Shown: positions 34,906 to 46,348 of the stretch, one piece after another
Layout: each line of letters starts with the position of its first letter
Position numbering within the stretch: the stretch's first letter is position 1
DNA from: Aedes albopictus
Lineage: Eukaryota; Arthropoda; Insecta; Diptera; Culicidae
Direction of reading: 5' to 3'
Length of the DNA stretch: 64,000 nucleotides
NCBI RefSeq assembly: GCF_035046485.1
Contig: NC_085137.1
Location: forward strand, 10,618,252 to 10,682,251
Position numbers and translations under genes: made by a program
Notes under the pieces: model-generated
What the model saw: only the letters and a program-made list of their open reading frames with translations
Database searches by the model: none
Told to the model about the DNA's origin: nothing

Positions 34906-35049
34906 TTTGAAGCCCGATCGATAGATACCCATATTGCATAGTATCCGAAACAGCATTGTCGTTAAAAAGCATATATTCTGGAGTTTTAACCGCCATCTTG
35001 AAACCTAAACCGCCACCTTGAATTCCATTACTCCTACTACCACATTCAC

Positions 35050-36155
35050 AAGGGCTTCCAATTTTCCCGGGATTCAGCTTCCCGGGAAACGGGAAAAAAA
35101 TAACCATATCCCGGGATTTCCCGGGATCCCGGGAAATAAGGAAACTTTATTTTTAAGCGAAAAAGGTATTTATTTTCAAGAATATCGCTAATCAGATGTA
35201 ATGTTTTTTCACTTCTTATTGAAGACAGTGAAAAATTCAGAAAATTTCACGATAAGAAGGTTCATATTTTACCGTCAATGCGTTTTGAGTACGATTTCAA
35301 ATAGTAATAAATATTGAAATTTTGATTTGAAATACATGATTTTTTTTTTTTGCAAAAAGTCGTTAATTATTCATTGATTATTTTGGGTACATCACCATGC
35401 GTACATTAACCCTAATTATGCTCAATTTATTCTTAAGATTTATTCTTAAAACTCACAAATGTGATATCTAGAACAGATACAATAACACAAGTTAAGAGTA
35501 CATAATACCCGATACAAAAAATAAACTACTATAACTTACGAGAACTGCTGAAAACAAAACGAAAAAAACTTTGGCTTTGGTAAAAGCCCAATATTGGCTT
35601 CATACGTGCTATTAACTGATCATCTAATTAGCAAGCGCTTTATGACGTTGCAGCACCATGATCTAGTGGCAATGTTGAAATTGATTTGTTCCTAAATTGT
35701 TGGGCAGTCACTATGACCTATAAAAAGGACTGACTGTATAGCAGGGTTGTTGGTGGATCAGTTGGCATTATAGGATGAACTCCATATGTACTCTGAAGCA
35801 GTATTAAAAAGAAGATGAATCGTTGTCAGCTGAAATCAGTTTCAATGCCTTCACATTATTAGGAGGATGTTATCTGCCAACGTTCTTCGTTAAGCTCGAA
35901 TTGTATAATAACATCAACATAAATAATATCTGCATAGACATAGAGGTTATATGACTTGACGATTTGACAAGAAGCCGAATAATTCAATCATTGACTCGCA
36001 AATTTAAATTGATCCTTTAACACTTGACAAAAAATAGACAACAGTAAAAAAAATCCCGGGAAATTCGGGAAACCCGGGATACAAAAATTTGTTGCCCGGG
36101 ATTCGGGAATCCCGGGAAATTACATTTCCCGGGAAATCCATCCCGGGATTGGAAG
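35050..36155. mobile_element. Inverted-repeat element rich in TCCCGGGA palindromes
   Basis: The ends read CTTCCAATTTTCCCGGGAT near 35055 and ATCCCGGGATTGGAAG near 36152, i.e. inverted copies. Each end holds four or more TCCCGGGA palindromes. The 900-bp middle is AT-rich without ORFs. No target duplication was found. Confidence 0.6.
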
Positions 36156-36189
36156 CACATTCCACATCCTAAGGAATGTGTATGCCATA

Positions 36190-36761
36190 CAGTCGGAACC
36201 CGCTTGTTGAGCGACAACCTCCACCCAACCAACGAATTCGATTCGCTAGTTGGGTGAAGTGACAGCAGCACAAGGGGCGTGCGCATTGTTTTTTTTTAAT
36301 CATGTTTAGGTTGGAAGTGAAAAGTAAAATTTTTCAATTTGTTTTACATTTAGGGCAAAACTGATACGTTTTGCAAGAGACATATGTGGCCAATGCGAGA
36401 AATAATTATTTTCTCCCATTTTAAGTCGGTGAAGTGAAAATATAGATGTTTATGAAACCACCCGGACCAAAATGCAAGCACAAAATGCTTTTAATGATCG
36501 ACACAATAAAGATTGCCGATGTTTTGCATTTGTTTGCATTTTTAAGAAATATGAAATAGAAATTATTCTCGATTATCAGTAAAGTTTAAGAAACCAAAAA
36601 CTCATTAGCTCGCCCCTCGTATTTACAGATTGGTTGTCATTTTCAGTTTGACATTGAATTATGACATCCAGGTGCTTTTTAGTTGGCTGACAGCTCAACT
36701 AACGGAGCCCCAACTAAAAAGCCACCCAACTATTAAGTCCCCAACCAGCGAGTCATGACTG
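36190..36761. mobile_element. TA-flanked MITE (CAGTC termini)
   Basis: The left end CAGTCGGAACCCGCTTGTTG is the imperfect inverse of the right end CAACCAGCGAGTCATGACTG. TA flanks both sides (36188-36189 and 36762-36763). It has no ORF. Confidence 0.65.
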
Positions 36762-37356
36762 TATTTGATTGAAATTTCTTGACGCATTCCAAAGTTATGC
36801 CGGAACATTCATACATATATGCATACGTACATACATAACAACATAAGACACGAGCATGATATGAAGTACTGGCGGCAAACTATGAGTGAATTTCTACATT
36901 TTTGCGCGCGAAGCTAATGATTCATGAGATATTTGACGAACTCCAACTTATCTTCGGGGTTGGCAGCACGCCCTCAGAATGTTATGAATTTTTTTAGGAT
37001 TCAAGACTTTACCTTATCAAGCAACTTTGCATATTTTGTATTTTTTTTCAAAATTAACCTAGACTAACATTTACAAAAAGGGTCAAAGTTTTTTAGCTGG
37101 TTTTTTACAAAAAAACATAACTCTAATATGATAACTTGTACAAAAAAGTGATGTTTGGGGGACTTTTATGGAATCGTCCAAGCTTTCAAGAAAAAATGTA
37201 AAAAAATATAAAACATGTTTTACACACTAAAAATAGGGTAATTCGCCAATTGTTGAACACTACCCAAATGTGAACAGTTTCTGAAAATTTTATTATAAAT
37301 CTTACTTAAGTAATTTTCGCTCAACGTAAACGTATGATGTAGATGCATACACATTA

Positions 37357-38054
37357 GACTGGGTCAACAAAGGCGATTTTTTGGAACAAAGCTTTTGCGA
37401 TTCATTTTAGCGTCCAAAGTAACTGTGCAAAATTTGGGAGCGATTGGTTGCTTCCCCGTATTCCGCATTGCGATTGAAATTTGTATGGAATTTAATATGG
37501 GAAAACGTGCTTTTTTGCATTTTCCTCATAAATTAAAATTTTTGGTCTAAAACAATCTAACCAATGACGGTAAAGTATAGCCTAGGATATGTCGAAAAAC
37601 TTTGCCGAAGACCGCAAAGTGATCCGACACTTGTGAAAAAAGTTATAACGTACAGATTTCCCGGTGGTGCTTAACATTTAACATGTAAAGGAATAATATC
37701 AATAATAAAATCTCAATTTTTGGCCTAAGTTACCAGGCCAACAACTTTTTTCACAAGCGTCGGATCACTTTGTGGTCTTCGGCAAAGTTTCTCGGCATAT
37801 CCTAGGCTATACTTTAACGTCATTAGTTACATGGTATTGAACAAAAGAATTCAACTTATGAGTAAAATGCAAAAAAGTACGTTTTCCCATACTAACTTCC
37901 ATACAAATTTCAATCGCAATGCGGAATACGGGGACGCAACCAATCGCTACCAAATTTTGCACAGTTGTTTTGGAGGCTAATATAGATTGAAAAAGCTTTG
38001 TTCCGGGTTGATACAATCAAATTTAAAGATTCTCCATACAACGTTGACCCACTC
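37357..38054. mobile_element. Nested foldback element
   Basis: Termini GACTGGGTCAAC and GTTGACCCACTC are flanked by TA (37355-37356 and 38055-38056). The two arms pair over more than 250 bp, with GCCGAAGACCGCAAAGTGATC meeting its inverse GATCACTTTGTGGTCTTCGGC across a 60-bp loop. The motif TTTGCCGAAGACCGCA also occurs in the 47845-48796 foldback. Confidence 0.75.
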
Positions 38055-38449
38055 TAATACACATGTGTGTCACGATATTACTTCAATTAAGTAACAAAAT
38101 TATACATATTTTACGTCAAAACTATTAATTGAAAATTTTGTGCCGCTGATGACACGAAAACTGCACAATTAAGATTAATTTTAAGAAATTGCTGTTACGA
38201 AATAAGCTTTGCGGGCAAATCGACTACAAATATCAAAGGCACACCATAGTTACAAGAACTGGAAGGATGTCCTTAACAGTTTAACATTGTTTAAAATCCT
38301 ATTTTCATTGTAATTTAATTTGAAAAAAATATTTTTTTATAACACTATCATTATGCATCCATGGTCCAATTGTTGAACACTGGCATAACCTACGATGTTA
38401 GCATGACTGCCAGATTTTTATTTTACTTTACCTAACCGTGCATTTCATG

Positions 38450-38720
38450 GGGTTTCAAGGGCGTTCTAGGGATGTTCCAGGGGTGTTCCAGCGGGCTTCA
38501 GGAAGATCCCAGTGGTTTTCAATGGGTTTCAAGGGCGTTCCAGAGGTGTTCAAGAGGGATTCAGAGTGTTAAGGGGGTCCCAGGAGTATTTCAAGGCGTT
38601 CCAGGAGGTTTAGGAGCAACGTACGGGTTTTCAAGGGATTTCAGGGTCGCTCCATAAGTGTTCTTGGGGGTTGAGTGGGTCCCATGGATTTCCAGGAATG
38701 TTTCAGGGGATTTTAAAGGC
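38450..38720. repeat. Degenerate GTTCCAGGGGT-type short repeat
   Basis: Variants of GGGTTTCAAGGGCGTTCCAG recur about every 13 to 25 bases. The composition differs from the 12-bp repeat elsewhere. It has no reliable ORF. Confidence 0.55.
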
Positions 38721-39704
38721 GTACTTTTCTTCTATCGTTTTCCCTTCTAATCAAATCTTTTCAGCCATTTTTGCATCTAGTCATGTTTAAAACGATTTCA
38801 GTCTACTAGAGCTCTCTACATCTGAGCAATCCCTTGCCATTTAAATTAATTGTCACTAGCTAGGACTAGCTGGGTACAAAACACGAAAAACCCGGAAAAA
38901 AATCCACCAGAGTGAAAAAATATCGGATGTCGGGTCAAATTTTATCAAATGTTGGGCCACTGTTGGACCCACATCAGATAACTGTTGGGTCTATGTTGGG
39001 TTTGGTGCCCAAAATAAAAACAGGTGAATGATAGGTTTATGTCGGGTTATACGTCATGAATTACGAACAAAGCTTCAACCGTTCAACAATTAGCGAGAAC
39101 CGTCCAACATTAGGATGAGCTAGCTTAAGGAAGCGTTCAACATTAGACTTCCCATACAAATATTCGCTTTTCTCTTAGAAAATGGAATTTAGGGGAATAC
39201 AAATTCAATGAGCAGTATAAGGAATAAGTAGATCTAGACGTTCACTGGATATTTTTCAATTAAAGTGGAATTGCGCACGGAAAAACAAACGAAAACCAAA
39301 ATGCCAGTACTAACCGTTCAACAATTGGCGAATTACCCTATCATTTCAAAATTAAAAGTTAATTTACAGAAAAAGCCCACTTTTTATGTTTTGAATTTTT
39401 TTTTCCAAGAAAAACAATATAGTTGCCTAACTTTGATGGAGGGCACTTTTAAGAAAAAAAGTTTTTCTAACATTTTTTTTCATTTTCTTTTTTTTTTAGC
39501 GTCTGGGCAGTAACTCGTACAGTAATGTATTGTCACGCTTATCTTTTATTAGAGTCCGGTGGCGATCGTACGCCCGCAAGGCTTACAGCCGCAGTGACAG
39601 TCGCAAGGCAAAACAAAAGAAAATATGTTCCCGCCCAAAACAGAAGCACTTGGTTTTCGCGAAGGGACAGATGTTTTTAAATGTATTTGTGATGAAAGGC
39701 AATA

Positions 39705-41101
39705 AAGGGTGATACGGTCAAAATTTGGTCACATAATTTAATTCATACATGAGACTGCGTACACCAAAACAGCTGATTTTTGGACCAGAAATGGTACATT
39801 ATAAGTAGCTTATACCATACAATTTTCGTCAAAATCGGTTTAGTATTTGCGGAGATATTGTGAATCCTGAAAACTGCAATTTTAAAATTTTGTGCAAAGA
39901 GGATTAAAAAATAAGAACACATTTTTACTCTTTTATTTATAGAGCCAGAAATACTGAACCAATTCCAATAAAAAAAATTCTTTATGTAAAGTATACATGC
40001 CAAAATATTGTGTAAAAAATTCATTCAATTTGATCCAGCCGTTACAAAGTTATATTTGTTTAGGTGGTCAAATTTTGTCAAGTCCAGTCAAATTTTGGTC
40101 ACACATTTTTTGTATAACTTTAGACTGCGTTCACCAAAACAGCTGATTTTTGGATCAGTAATGGTACATTGTATGTAGCTTGTACCATAAAATTTTCATC
40201 AAAATCGGTCTACACGGTCAGAAAATTCACTCATTTCCGAGCCAATGTGGGACAACTCAAAATTGAGTAATTTTTTTTTCCAGCGATAGCGCTGGCCCAA
40301 CTGCGAAAATCTCATCAGTTTAAGCAGTATAATATTCTTGATGATGCGAAGAATATTATACGGCTTAAACCAATTGGATTTTTGCACTTGGGCCAGCGCT
40401 ATCGCTGGAAATGCAAATTACTCATTTTTTGAGCTGTTCCAGTTTAGCTCAGTTTTGTGTAAATCTTACTCATTTTAGAGTAACATTTTCTTAGCGTGTA
40501 GTATTTGCGGAGATATTGTTGAACCCTGAGATCTGCAATTTTAAAATTTTGTGCACAAATAAGAACACATTTTTACTGTTTTATTTATAGAGTCAGAGAT
40601 ACTTAACCGATTTCAATGAAAATTTTGTTGTAAAGTATGCATATCAAAATGTTGTGTAAAAAAATCATTCAATTGATTCAGCCGTTACAAAGTTATATTT
40701 GCACCCGGTCAGTTCTTTTCATATTCAAACAGCTAAAACTTTGAAAGTATTCATACAAAATGGCTCAAAATTTTACTAAGAACATATTTTTATAATAGTA
40801 TTATACTGTAAAATTTTGATAAAAATCGGAGCAGTATTGGTAGTTCTATAATCAAAATTGTGCTTTAATGACCTTAAATTTCCGAAAATTTACTATGGAT
40901 CGCCTTTGTACAAAATTTTAAAAAGGTAGGTCGATAGTTTTATCTATATATCAACCAATACTTAATCGATTTTGATGAATATTTTATGGTATAAGCTACA
41001 TATAATGTAGCATTAACTGGTCCAAAAATCAGCTGTTTTGGTGTACGCAGTCTAAAGTTACGAAAAAAAATGTGTGACCAAATTTTGACCGTATCACCCT
41101 T
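39705..41101. mobile_element. TA-flanked element with internal duplication (AAGGGTGATACGG termini)
   Basis: Termini AAGGGTGATACGGTCAAAAT and ATTTTGACCGTATCACCCTT are inverse copies with TA duplications at 39703-39704 and 41102-41103. The interior holds a second direct copy of its first 360 bp (from about 40080), and a 286-bp MITE is inserted at 40213. It is non-coding. Confidence 0.85.
40213..40498. mobile_element. CACG...CGTG palindromic MITE, copy 1
   Basis: It starts CACGGTCAGAAAATTCACTC and ends TTTTCTTAGCGTG, flanked by TA. The uninterrupted target sequence (AAATCGGTTTAGTATTTGCGG) exists at about 39833 in the host element, so the insertion point and the 2-bp duplication are directly visible. 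A near-identical inverse copy is at 61986-62272. Confidence 0.85.
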
Positions 41102-41148
41102 TAGTGGCTCAGTGAAATGAGTGTGCTTGCTGTCAAACCCCATATAAC

Positions 41149-42133
41149 CAGTGGTGGAAATTGATCGCGAACGTGTGCTTACGCACTACAAAAAAATGCC
41201 ATCGCATCGCAAACCTTTGCTGTGCGATGGTGTTCGTACGTCTGTAGCTCACGATCGTACGACACGAACGCCAACGAGTGCATCGCATCTTTTGCAAGCG
41301 CGATGCTTTTTTATTTTAGAGGTTCGCGGCCGTTATTTCTGTAATGAAATCAAATGTTGGTAAACTTTTTCGTCGATATCATTTATTGGAATGGTACCTG
41401 ACCAGTATAATAAAAAAACACCCAAAGGTAATTATTAAGAGTACAAAAAATGGCAACAAACCAAGTGTTCTACATTGTGATCCTTCTGGCAAACCAACTG
41501 CGATTCTGCTCGTTCGACATTTGTTTTGTGTTGGTTCGTCGATCCGGGAAATCGTGAACCGTTCTCTCTTTTTGGGTTCGCGAGCGCGTGAGCAAAGATT
41601 GTGTTTCATGCAGGGATGGAAAATGATGAAGATTGCAGCTGAGCAGACACAAACCAAAACAAAAATACTCGTGAACAGCAGGGGCCCGAGAATACTCGCA
41701 CTTCTTTATTCGTGAGTAAACGAAGCCGGCAAGCACTCGCATGTGATTCGCGAAGCTTCGTGAGTTTTTTCCATTTTGACGAAAAACGTGTATTAACGAC
41801 TGAAAGTGTTGTTTTTCAGGAACAATGACGCATAAAGCATTAGTTTATGTTGGACAATCACTGGATTTGCTATCATAACCACAACAAAATGCACTTCCCG
41901 CACCTACACTAGTTCTTCACGAGTAAAAGCTCATGAGTGTTTCTGTTTTTGTTTTGCTTCTTACTCGCGAAGCAGGCGGGTGCGAATAAACTCACACACT
42001 GTTTACTCTCGGAATCGTGAGTAAGCCTTGTGTTGGCTGTACACTCGCGAATTGCTTCATGAGGAGAGTAATTCCATCACTGGTTTGATGCGAACCAAAA
42101 AATACGTCAAGCGCATGATGCTTTCCACCACTG
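41149..42133. mobile_element. hAT-type element, 985 bp, no transposase
   Basis: Termini CAGTGGTGGAAA and TTTCCACCACTG form a perfect 12-bp inverted repeat of the hAT type. Flanks CATATAAC (41141-41148) and AATATAAC (42134-42141) match in seven of eight bases. The interior has short frames up to 123 codons but none resembles a hAT transposase. Confidence 0.75.
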
Positions 42134-42230
42134 AATATAACGGAATGATATACTTTTAGAATCTGGTGAAGCTGTTATGATTAGTAACTGTCGCGCTTAT
42201 ATCAGAAACCAGAGGCAGATAATCGCCATA

Positions 42231-43145
42231 CCGTCAAACGGGGTGACTTGCAACACATGATGTCTTCTGTCTATGTTTATCAACAAAACATAAAAATCGG
42301 ACGTTTACATACCAAAACTCAGTCGAACTATATAGTGCACATACTATCTGAGTAGAAGCGACGAGTTTTACTTTAATTAAAATAGTTCCAACAAAATATT
42401 CATAAATTTTACATTTGTCTGAAAAAGTAACAAAAATGTGAGCCTCGAATCGTTGGCTGCAAAAGAATGAAAACAAAATTTCCCAAAAATAATATTCTGA
42501 ATGCGGATTTTATACATAATGAGCTATATGAATTTCTATTTTACTTTATAAAAGTATTACAATATCTTTGTTATATTTATGTGTTTTGAAATATTGTACC
42601 TAGACGGGGCGACTTGCAACACTCATTTTCTTAACAATTCAAAGTCAGAAAAATTAAATATTGTTGTTCAACTAATAATTCACCAGCAAAAGTCTGGAGG
42701 AACTGAAAAATACATTAAAACCTATGTTAAACTAAAAATTAGTAACTTGGTGTTTTTGAGCCCAATATTTCCATATAAAAATTCACAATACAGTTTCCTA
42801 TGTAAAAACAAATGCAAAAATATTAATGTCAGCCCAAACGATATCACAATAGTAGCAAGAATACTTATCAAATATGCTTGAAACTAAAAAATTACATCTG
42901 CGTGTTTGAAAAAGGATTTACATTGGGTGTTGCAAGTCACCCCGCACGACGTCTTGTATCAAAAAATGACCTTATTTCGCTTTTTCAACATGAAAAAACA
43001 AATCAATCTATAACTTGTTCGCTCTTTTTTATAGAGGGGCTGGCTATTAAAACTATTACAAATAGTTTGAATTTTAAAATTGATTTTAACCAACATTTTT
43101 TATTAGTTGAAGCTGAAAAGTGTTGCAAGTCACCCCGTTTGACGG
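42231..43145. mobile_element. TA-flanked element (CCGTCAAACGGGGTGACTTG termini)
   Basis: Perfect or near-perfect terminal inverted repeats of about 27 bp start CCGTCAAACGGGGTGACTTG, with TA at 42229-42230 and 43146-43147. Shorter internal copies of GGGGTGACTTGCAACAC-type text occur at 42605 (direct, diverged) and 42925 (inverse). It has no coding capacity. Confidence 0.85.
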
Positions 43146-43365
43146 TATTCTGATTTTTCTTGAGAGGCATAATATCCAGAATCGTAATAACAATCCATTA
43201 AAACCTAATGGGTTCAACTACTTTTTTTTTAATATCTTGTGCTTGACATTGAAACATTCTAGACTACGATTTGGAAAGAGCTCAATACAAATTTGCTTTT
43301 AGGGATTCCGGATTTCAGAACTATAGTGATTAGATCCAGGGATGGCCCTGCTAATTTTATCACTG

Positions 43366-43656
43366 TCAAAAAAAAATCAACACTATTTGCTTATCAGCAT
43401 CACCAAACCCACGCCCACGTTTAGCTTCTGAACTGCAAAGAATACCTTGCTCTTTTACAAGTATTTTCATTTGTTTTACTTTGTGATGTGTTGCATTGAA
43501 CTTACTAACTATTTTATTTACTGACCACGACTCGGGTAGAACTGATAGCACTTTAACTTTATCATTTTCACTAGTAGTTGGAGAATTGATTTTATCTCCA
43601 AGCTGCATGATCATTTCGTCGAAATCTTCCACTTTATCGGTATCGTCTGGGTTCAT
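43366..43656 (-). pseudogene. Possible copia-type gag fragment
   Basis: A 96-codon frame begins MNPDDTDKVEDFDEMIMQLGDK and includes VKVLSVLPESWSVNKIVSKFN, which resembles the LLxSLPxSY region of copia-type Gag proteins, but no zinc knuckle or protease follows. It is cut off on the upstream side by the 31-bp satellite. The assignment is tentative. Confidence 0.4.
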
Positions 43657-43659
43657 ACC

Positions 43660-45060
43660 AAGTATGATTCAAGGCTCATTCACTAAAAATTCAAGTGATT
43701 CAGGTCTGATTTACTTCATATTCACGTGATTCAGGTCTGATTTATTTAAGATTCAAGTGATTCAGGTCTGATTCACTTTAAATTCAAGCGATTCAAATCT
43801 GATTCGCTTGATATTCATGATATTCAAGTGATTCAGGTCTGACTCACTTCATATTCAAGTGATTCAGGTCTGATTCATTTTATAGTCAAGCAATTCAAAT
43901 CTGATTCACTCGATATCCATAATTTTCAGGTGATTCAGGTCTGACTCACTTCATATTCAAGTGATTCAGGTCTGATTTACTTCATATTCACGTGATTCAG
44001 GTCTGATTTACTTAAGATTCAAGTACTTCTGGTCTGATTCACTTTAAATTCATTCGATTCAAATCTGATTCGCTTGATATTCAAGTGATTCAAGTCTGAC
44101 TCACTTCATATTCAAGTGATTCAGGTCTGACTCACTTCATAATCAGGTCTGATTCAATTTATGTTCAAGTGGTTCAAGGCTCATACATATTCAAGTGATT
44201 CAGGTCATTTTAATCCTAGTTATTCAGGTCTGATTTACTTCATATTCAAGTGATTCAGGTCTGATTCACTTCATGTTCAAGTGATTCAAGGCTCATGCAC
44301 TTCATATTCAAGTGATTTAGGTCTGAGTTATTTTAATCCATGTAATTCAGGCCCGAGTCATTTTAATTCATGTGATTTAGGTCTGATTTAGTGTATATTC
44401 AAGACTGATTCACTTTATATTCAAGCGATTCAAATCTGATTCACTTGATATTCATGATATTCAAGTGATTCAGGTCTGACTCACTTCATAATCAAGTGAT
44501 TCAGGTCTGACTCACTTCATAAGTAAGAGGTTAATGTCTGATTCATTTCATATTTAAGTGATTCAGCTCTAATTCACTCCATATTCAAGTCAAGTAATTC
44601 AAGGCTCATTCATTAAATGTTCAAGTGATTCAGGTCTGAGTCATTTTAGTCCAATTGATTCAGGTCTGATTCACTTCATATTCAAGTGATTCACACACTC
44701 AGTTTTATTTCACGAGCTCGGCTGTGCAAATTTCGGTTTCTGAATTTTAACCGAGACTCAGCTAATAAGATGATAGGTTGCTTAGCAACAGGGCGTGTTA
44801 TACTGATTCTCGGCAATTATAAGCTGAGATCTATTCAAAACATTGAACTGACTACTCGGCTGTGCAAATCTCGGCATTCGTAAACCGAGTTTAGGCATTC
44901 TAAATTAAGTGTGCAGGTCTGATTCACTTCATGTTCAAGTGATTGAGGTCTGAGACATTTTAATCTAAAAGATTGAGGACTGATTCACTTCATATTCAAG
45001 AGATTCAGGTCTGATACATTTAATATTCAAGTGATCAGGTCTGATTCACTTCATAAACTG
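43660..45060. repeat. 31-bp satellite (TTCAAGTGATTCAGGTCTGATTCACTTCATA)
   Basis: Diverged tandem copies of a roughly 31-bp unit containing GTGATTCAGGTCTGATTCAC extend over 1.4 kb. Higher-order variants (GCGATTCAAATCTGATTCG) recur, suggesting homogenisation in blocks. The array is interrupted at 44694-44913 by a MITE. Confidence 0.85.
44694..44913. mobile_element. MITE inserted in the 31-bp satellite
   Basis: Termini CACACTCAG and ...TAAGTGTG are inverse, and the satellite unit reads GATTCA | insert | CAGGTCTG, so the dinucleotide CA is duplicated. The interior has two copies of CGGCTGTGCAAAT(T/C)TCGG. The length is 220 bp. Confidence 0.7.
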
Positions 45061-45069
45061 ATTGTCATA

Positions 45070-45480
45070 GGCAAATGCTCATTTTTTCATGCTCAATAGC
45101 GACATTTAGCGGCAGAATTTTAAACCAAACTGCTTGTAATTTAGATGCCCATGACTTTCCGAACAACTTTGCCGAGTACTCGAACTATGTATCTCATCTG
45201 GATCACAAGATGGAACTAAGAATTGCAAACCAAATTGCTTGGTATTATAATGTCCGTGACCTTCCGAACAACTTAAATTGCCGAAGACTTGAACTTTCTA
45301 TCTCATCAGCATCGCGAGATAGAACTAGTTAAAAATGCTCATTTTTCATGCTCACTAGCGTCACCTAGCGGCTGAATTGCGTATCAAACTGCTTGCCATT
45401 GTGATGCCAACGACCTTCCGAACATCTTTGCTGAAGACTGTACCGTTGCTTATTATCAGGATTTCGAGATAAAGCAGCAC
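45070..45480 (+). repeat. Short tandem repeat of about 130-270 bp
   Basis: AAATGCTCATTTTTCATGCTCA...TAGCGGC recurs at 45073 and 45335. CTTCCGAACAACTTTGCCGA-like text recurs at 45156, 45257 and 45415. A 85-codon frame here reflects the repeat and is not called. Confidence 0.6.
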
Positions 45481-45591
45481 CAATTAAGCTGTTTTTAGGT
45501 GATGCTAAACCATTTCGGGGGTGATGCAATATATACAACTGAGTGTTGCAATACTTTTTTAAGTGAGTCCGTACTTATGACGGGTAGTGTA

Positions 45592-45737
45592 GGTCGTGTC
45601 GGGGGTGTGGAAAAAACCCTTTCGCATTTTCTTCCTGCCGCATACTGTATTTAACATGAAATCAAACAGAGTATTTCGATGCAAATGTTTCACTGATGAA
45701 TGCCTCGATCACTTCTGTCCAAGCCCCCGACACGACC
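45592..45737. mobile_element. 146-bp TA-flanked MITE (GGTCGTGTCGGGGG termini)
   Basis: A perfect 14-bp inverted repeat GGTCGTGTCGGGGG/CCCCCGACACGACC is flanked by TA at 45590-45591 and 45738-45739. The flank CGACACGACCTATATGAATGCATG resembles the end of the hAT MITE (GACACGGCCTATATCAATGCATT), so the two may share ancestry. Confidence 0.7.
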
Positions 45738-45800
45738 TATATGAATGCATGAATGCAGGCAACATAAATCTAAGCAATCGTAGGCAAAAATATTAAAAGT

Positions 45801-46348
45801 TAAGCTAAAGCTAAGCTAAAGCTAAGCTAAAGCTAAGCTAAAGCTAAGCTAAAGCTAAGCTAAAGCTAAGCTAAAGCTAAGCTAAAGCTAAGCTAAAGCT
45901 AAGCTAAAGCTAAGCTAAAGCTAAGCTAAAGCTAAGCTAAAGCTAAGCTAAAGCTAAGCTAAAGCTAAGCTAAAGCTAAGCTAAAGCTAAGCTAAAGCTA
46001 AGCTAAAGCTAAGCTAAAGCTAAGCTAAAGCTAAGCTAAAGCTAAGCTAAAGCTAAGCTAAAGCTAAGCTAAAGCTAAGCTAAAGCTAAGCTAAAGCTAA
46101 GCTAAAGCTAAGCTAAAGCTAAGCTAAAGCTAAGCTAAAGCTAAGCTAAAGCTAAGCTAAAGCTAAGCTAAAGCTAAGCTAAAGCTAAGCTAAAGCTAAG
46201 CTAAAGCTAAGCTAAAGCTAAGCTAAAGCTAAGCTAAAGCTAAGCTAAAGCTAAGCTAAAGCTAAGCTAAAGCTAAGCTAAAGCTAAGCTAAAGCTAAGC
46301 TAAAGCTAAGCTAAAGCTAAGCTAAAGCTAAGCTAAAGCTAAGCTAAA
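45801..46348 (+). repeat. Perfect 11-bp minisatellite (TAAGCTAAAGC)n
   Basis: About 50 uninterrupted copies of TAAGCTAAAGC over 548 bp, with no mismatch that I can see until AAATC at the right edge. Both strands lack stop-free meaning. Such homogeneity contrasts with every other array in the window. Confidence 0.95.

Larger units (their letters stand above)
37236..39338. mobile_element. TA-flanked composite element (GGGTAATTCGCC termini)
   Basis: Termini GGGTAATTCGCCAATTGTTG and CAACAATTGGCGAATTACCC are exact inverse copies, flanked by TA (37234-37235 and 39339-39340). It contains a nested foldback (37357-38054), an internal CCAATTGTTGAACACT copy near 38369, and a degenerate GTTCCAGGGGT-type repeat at 38450-38720. 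No transposase is seen. Confidence 0.8.

Noticed and set aside
43120..43145. GGGGTGACTTGCAACAC ends as a protein-coding start region
   Set aside because: They are terminal inverted repeats with TA duplications; frames across them are incidental.
43660..46348. Possible CRISPR array
   Set aside because: The repeats are directly tandem without unique spacers, in a eukaryotic context; they are satellites.
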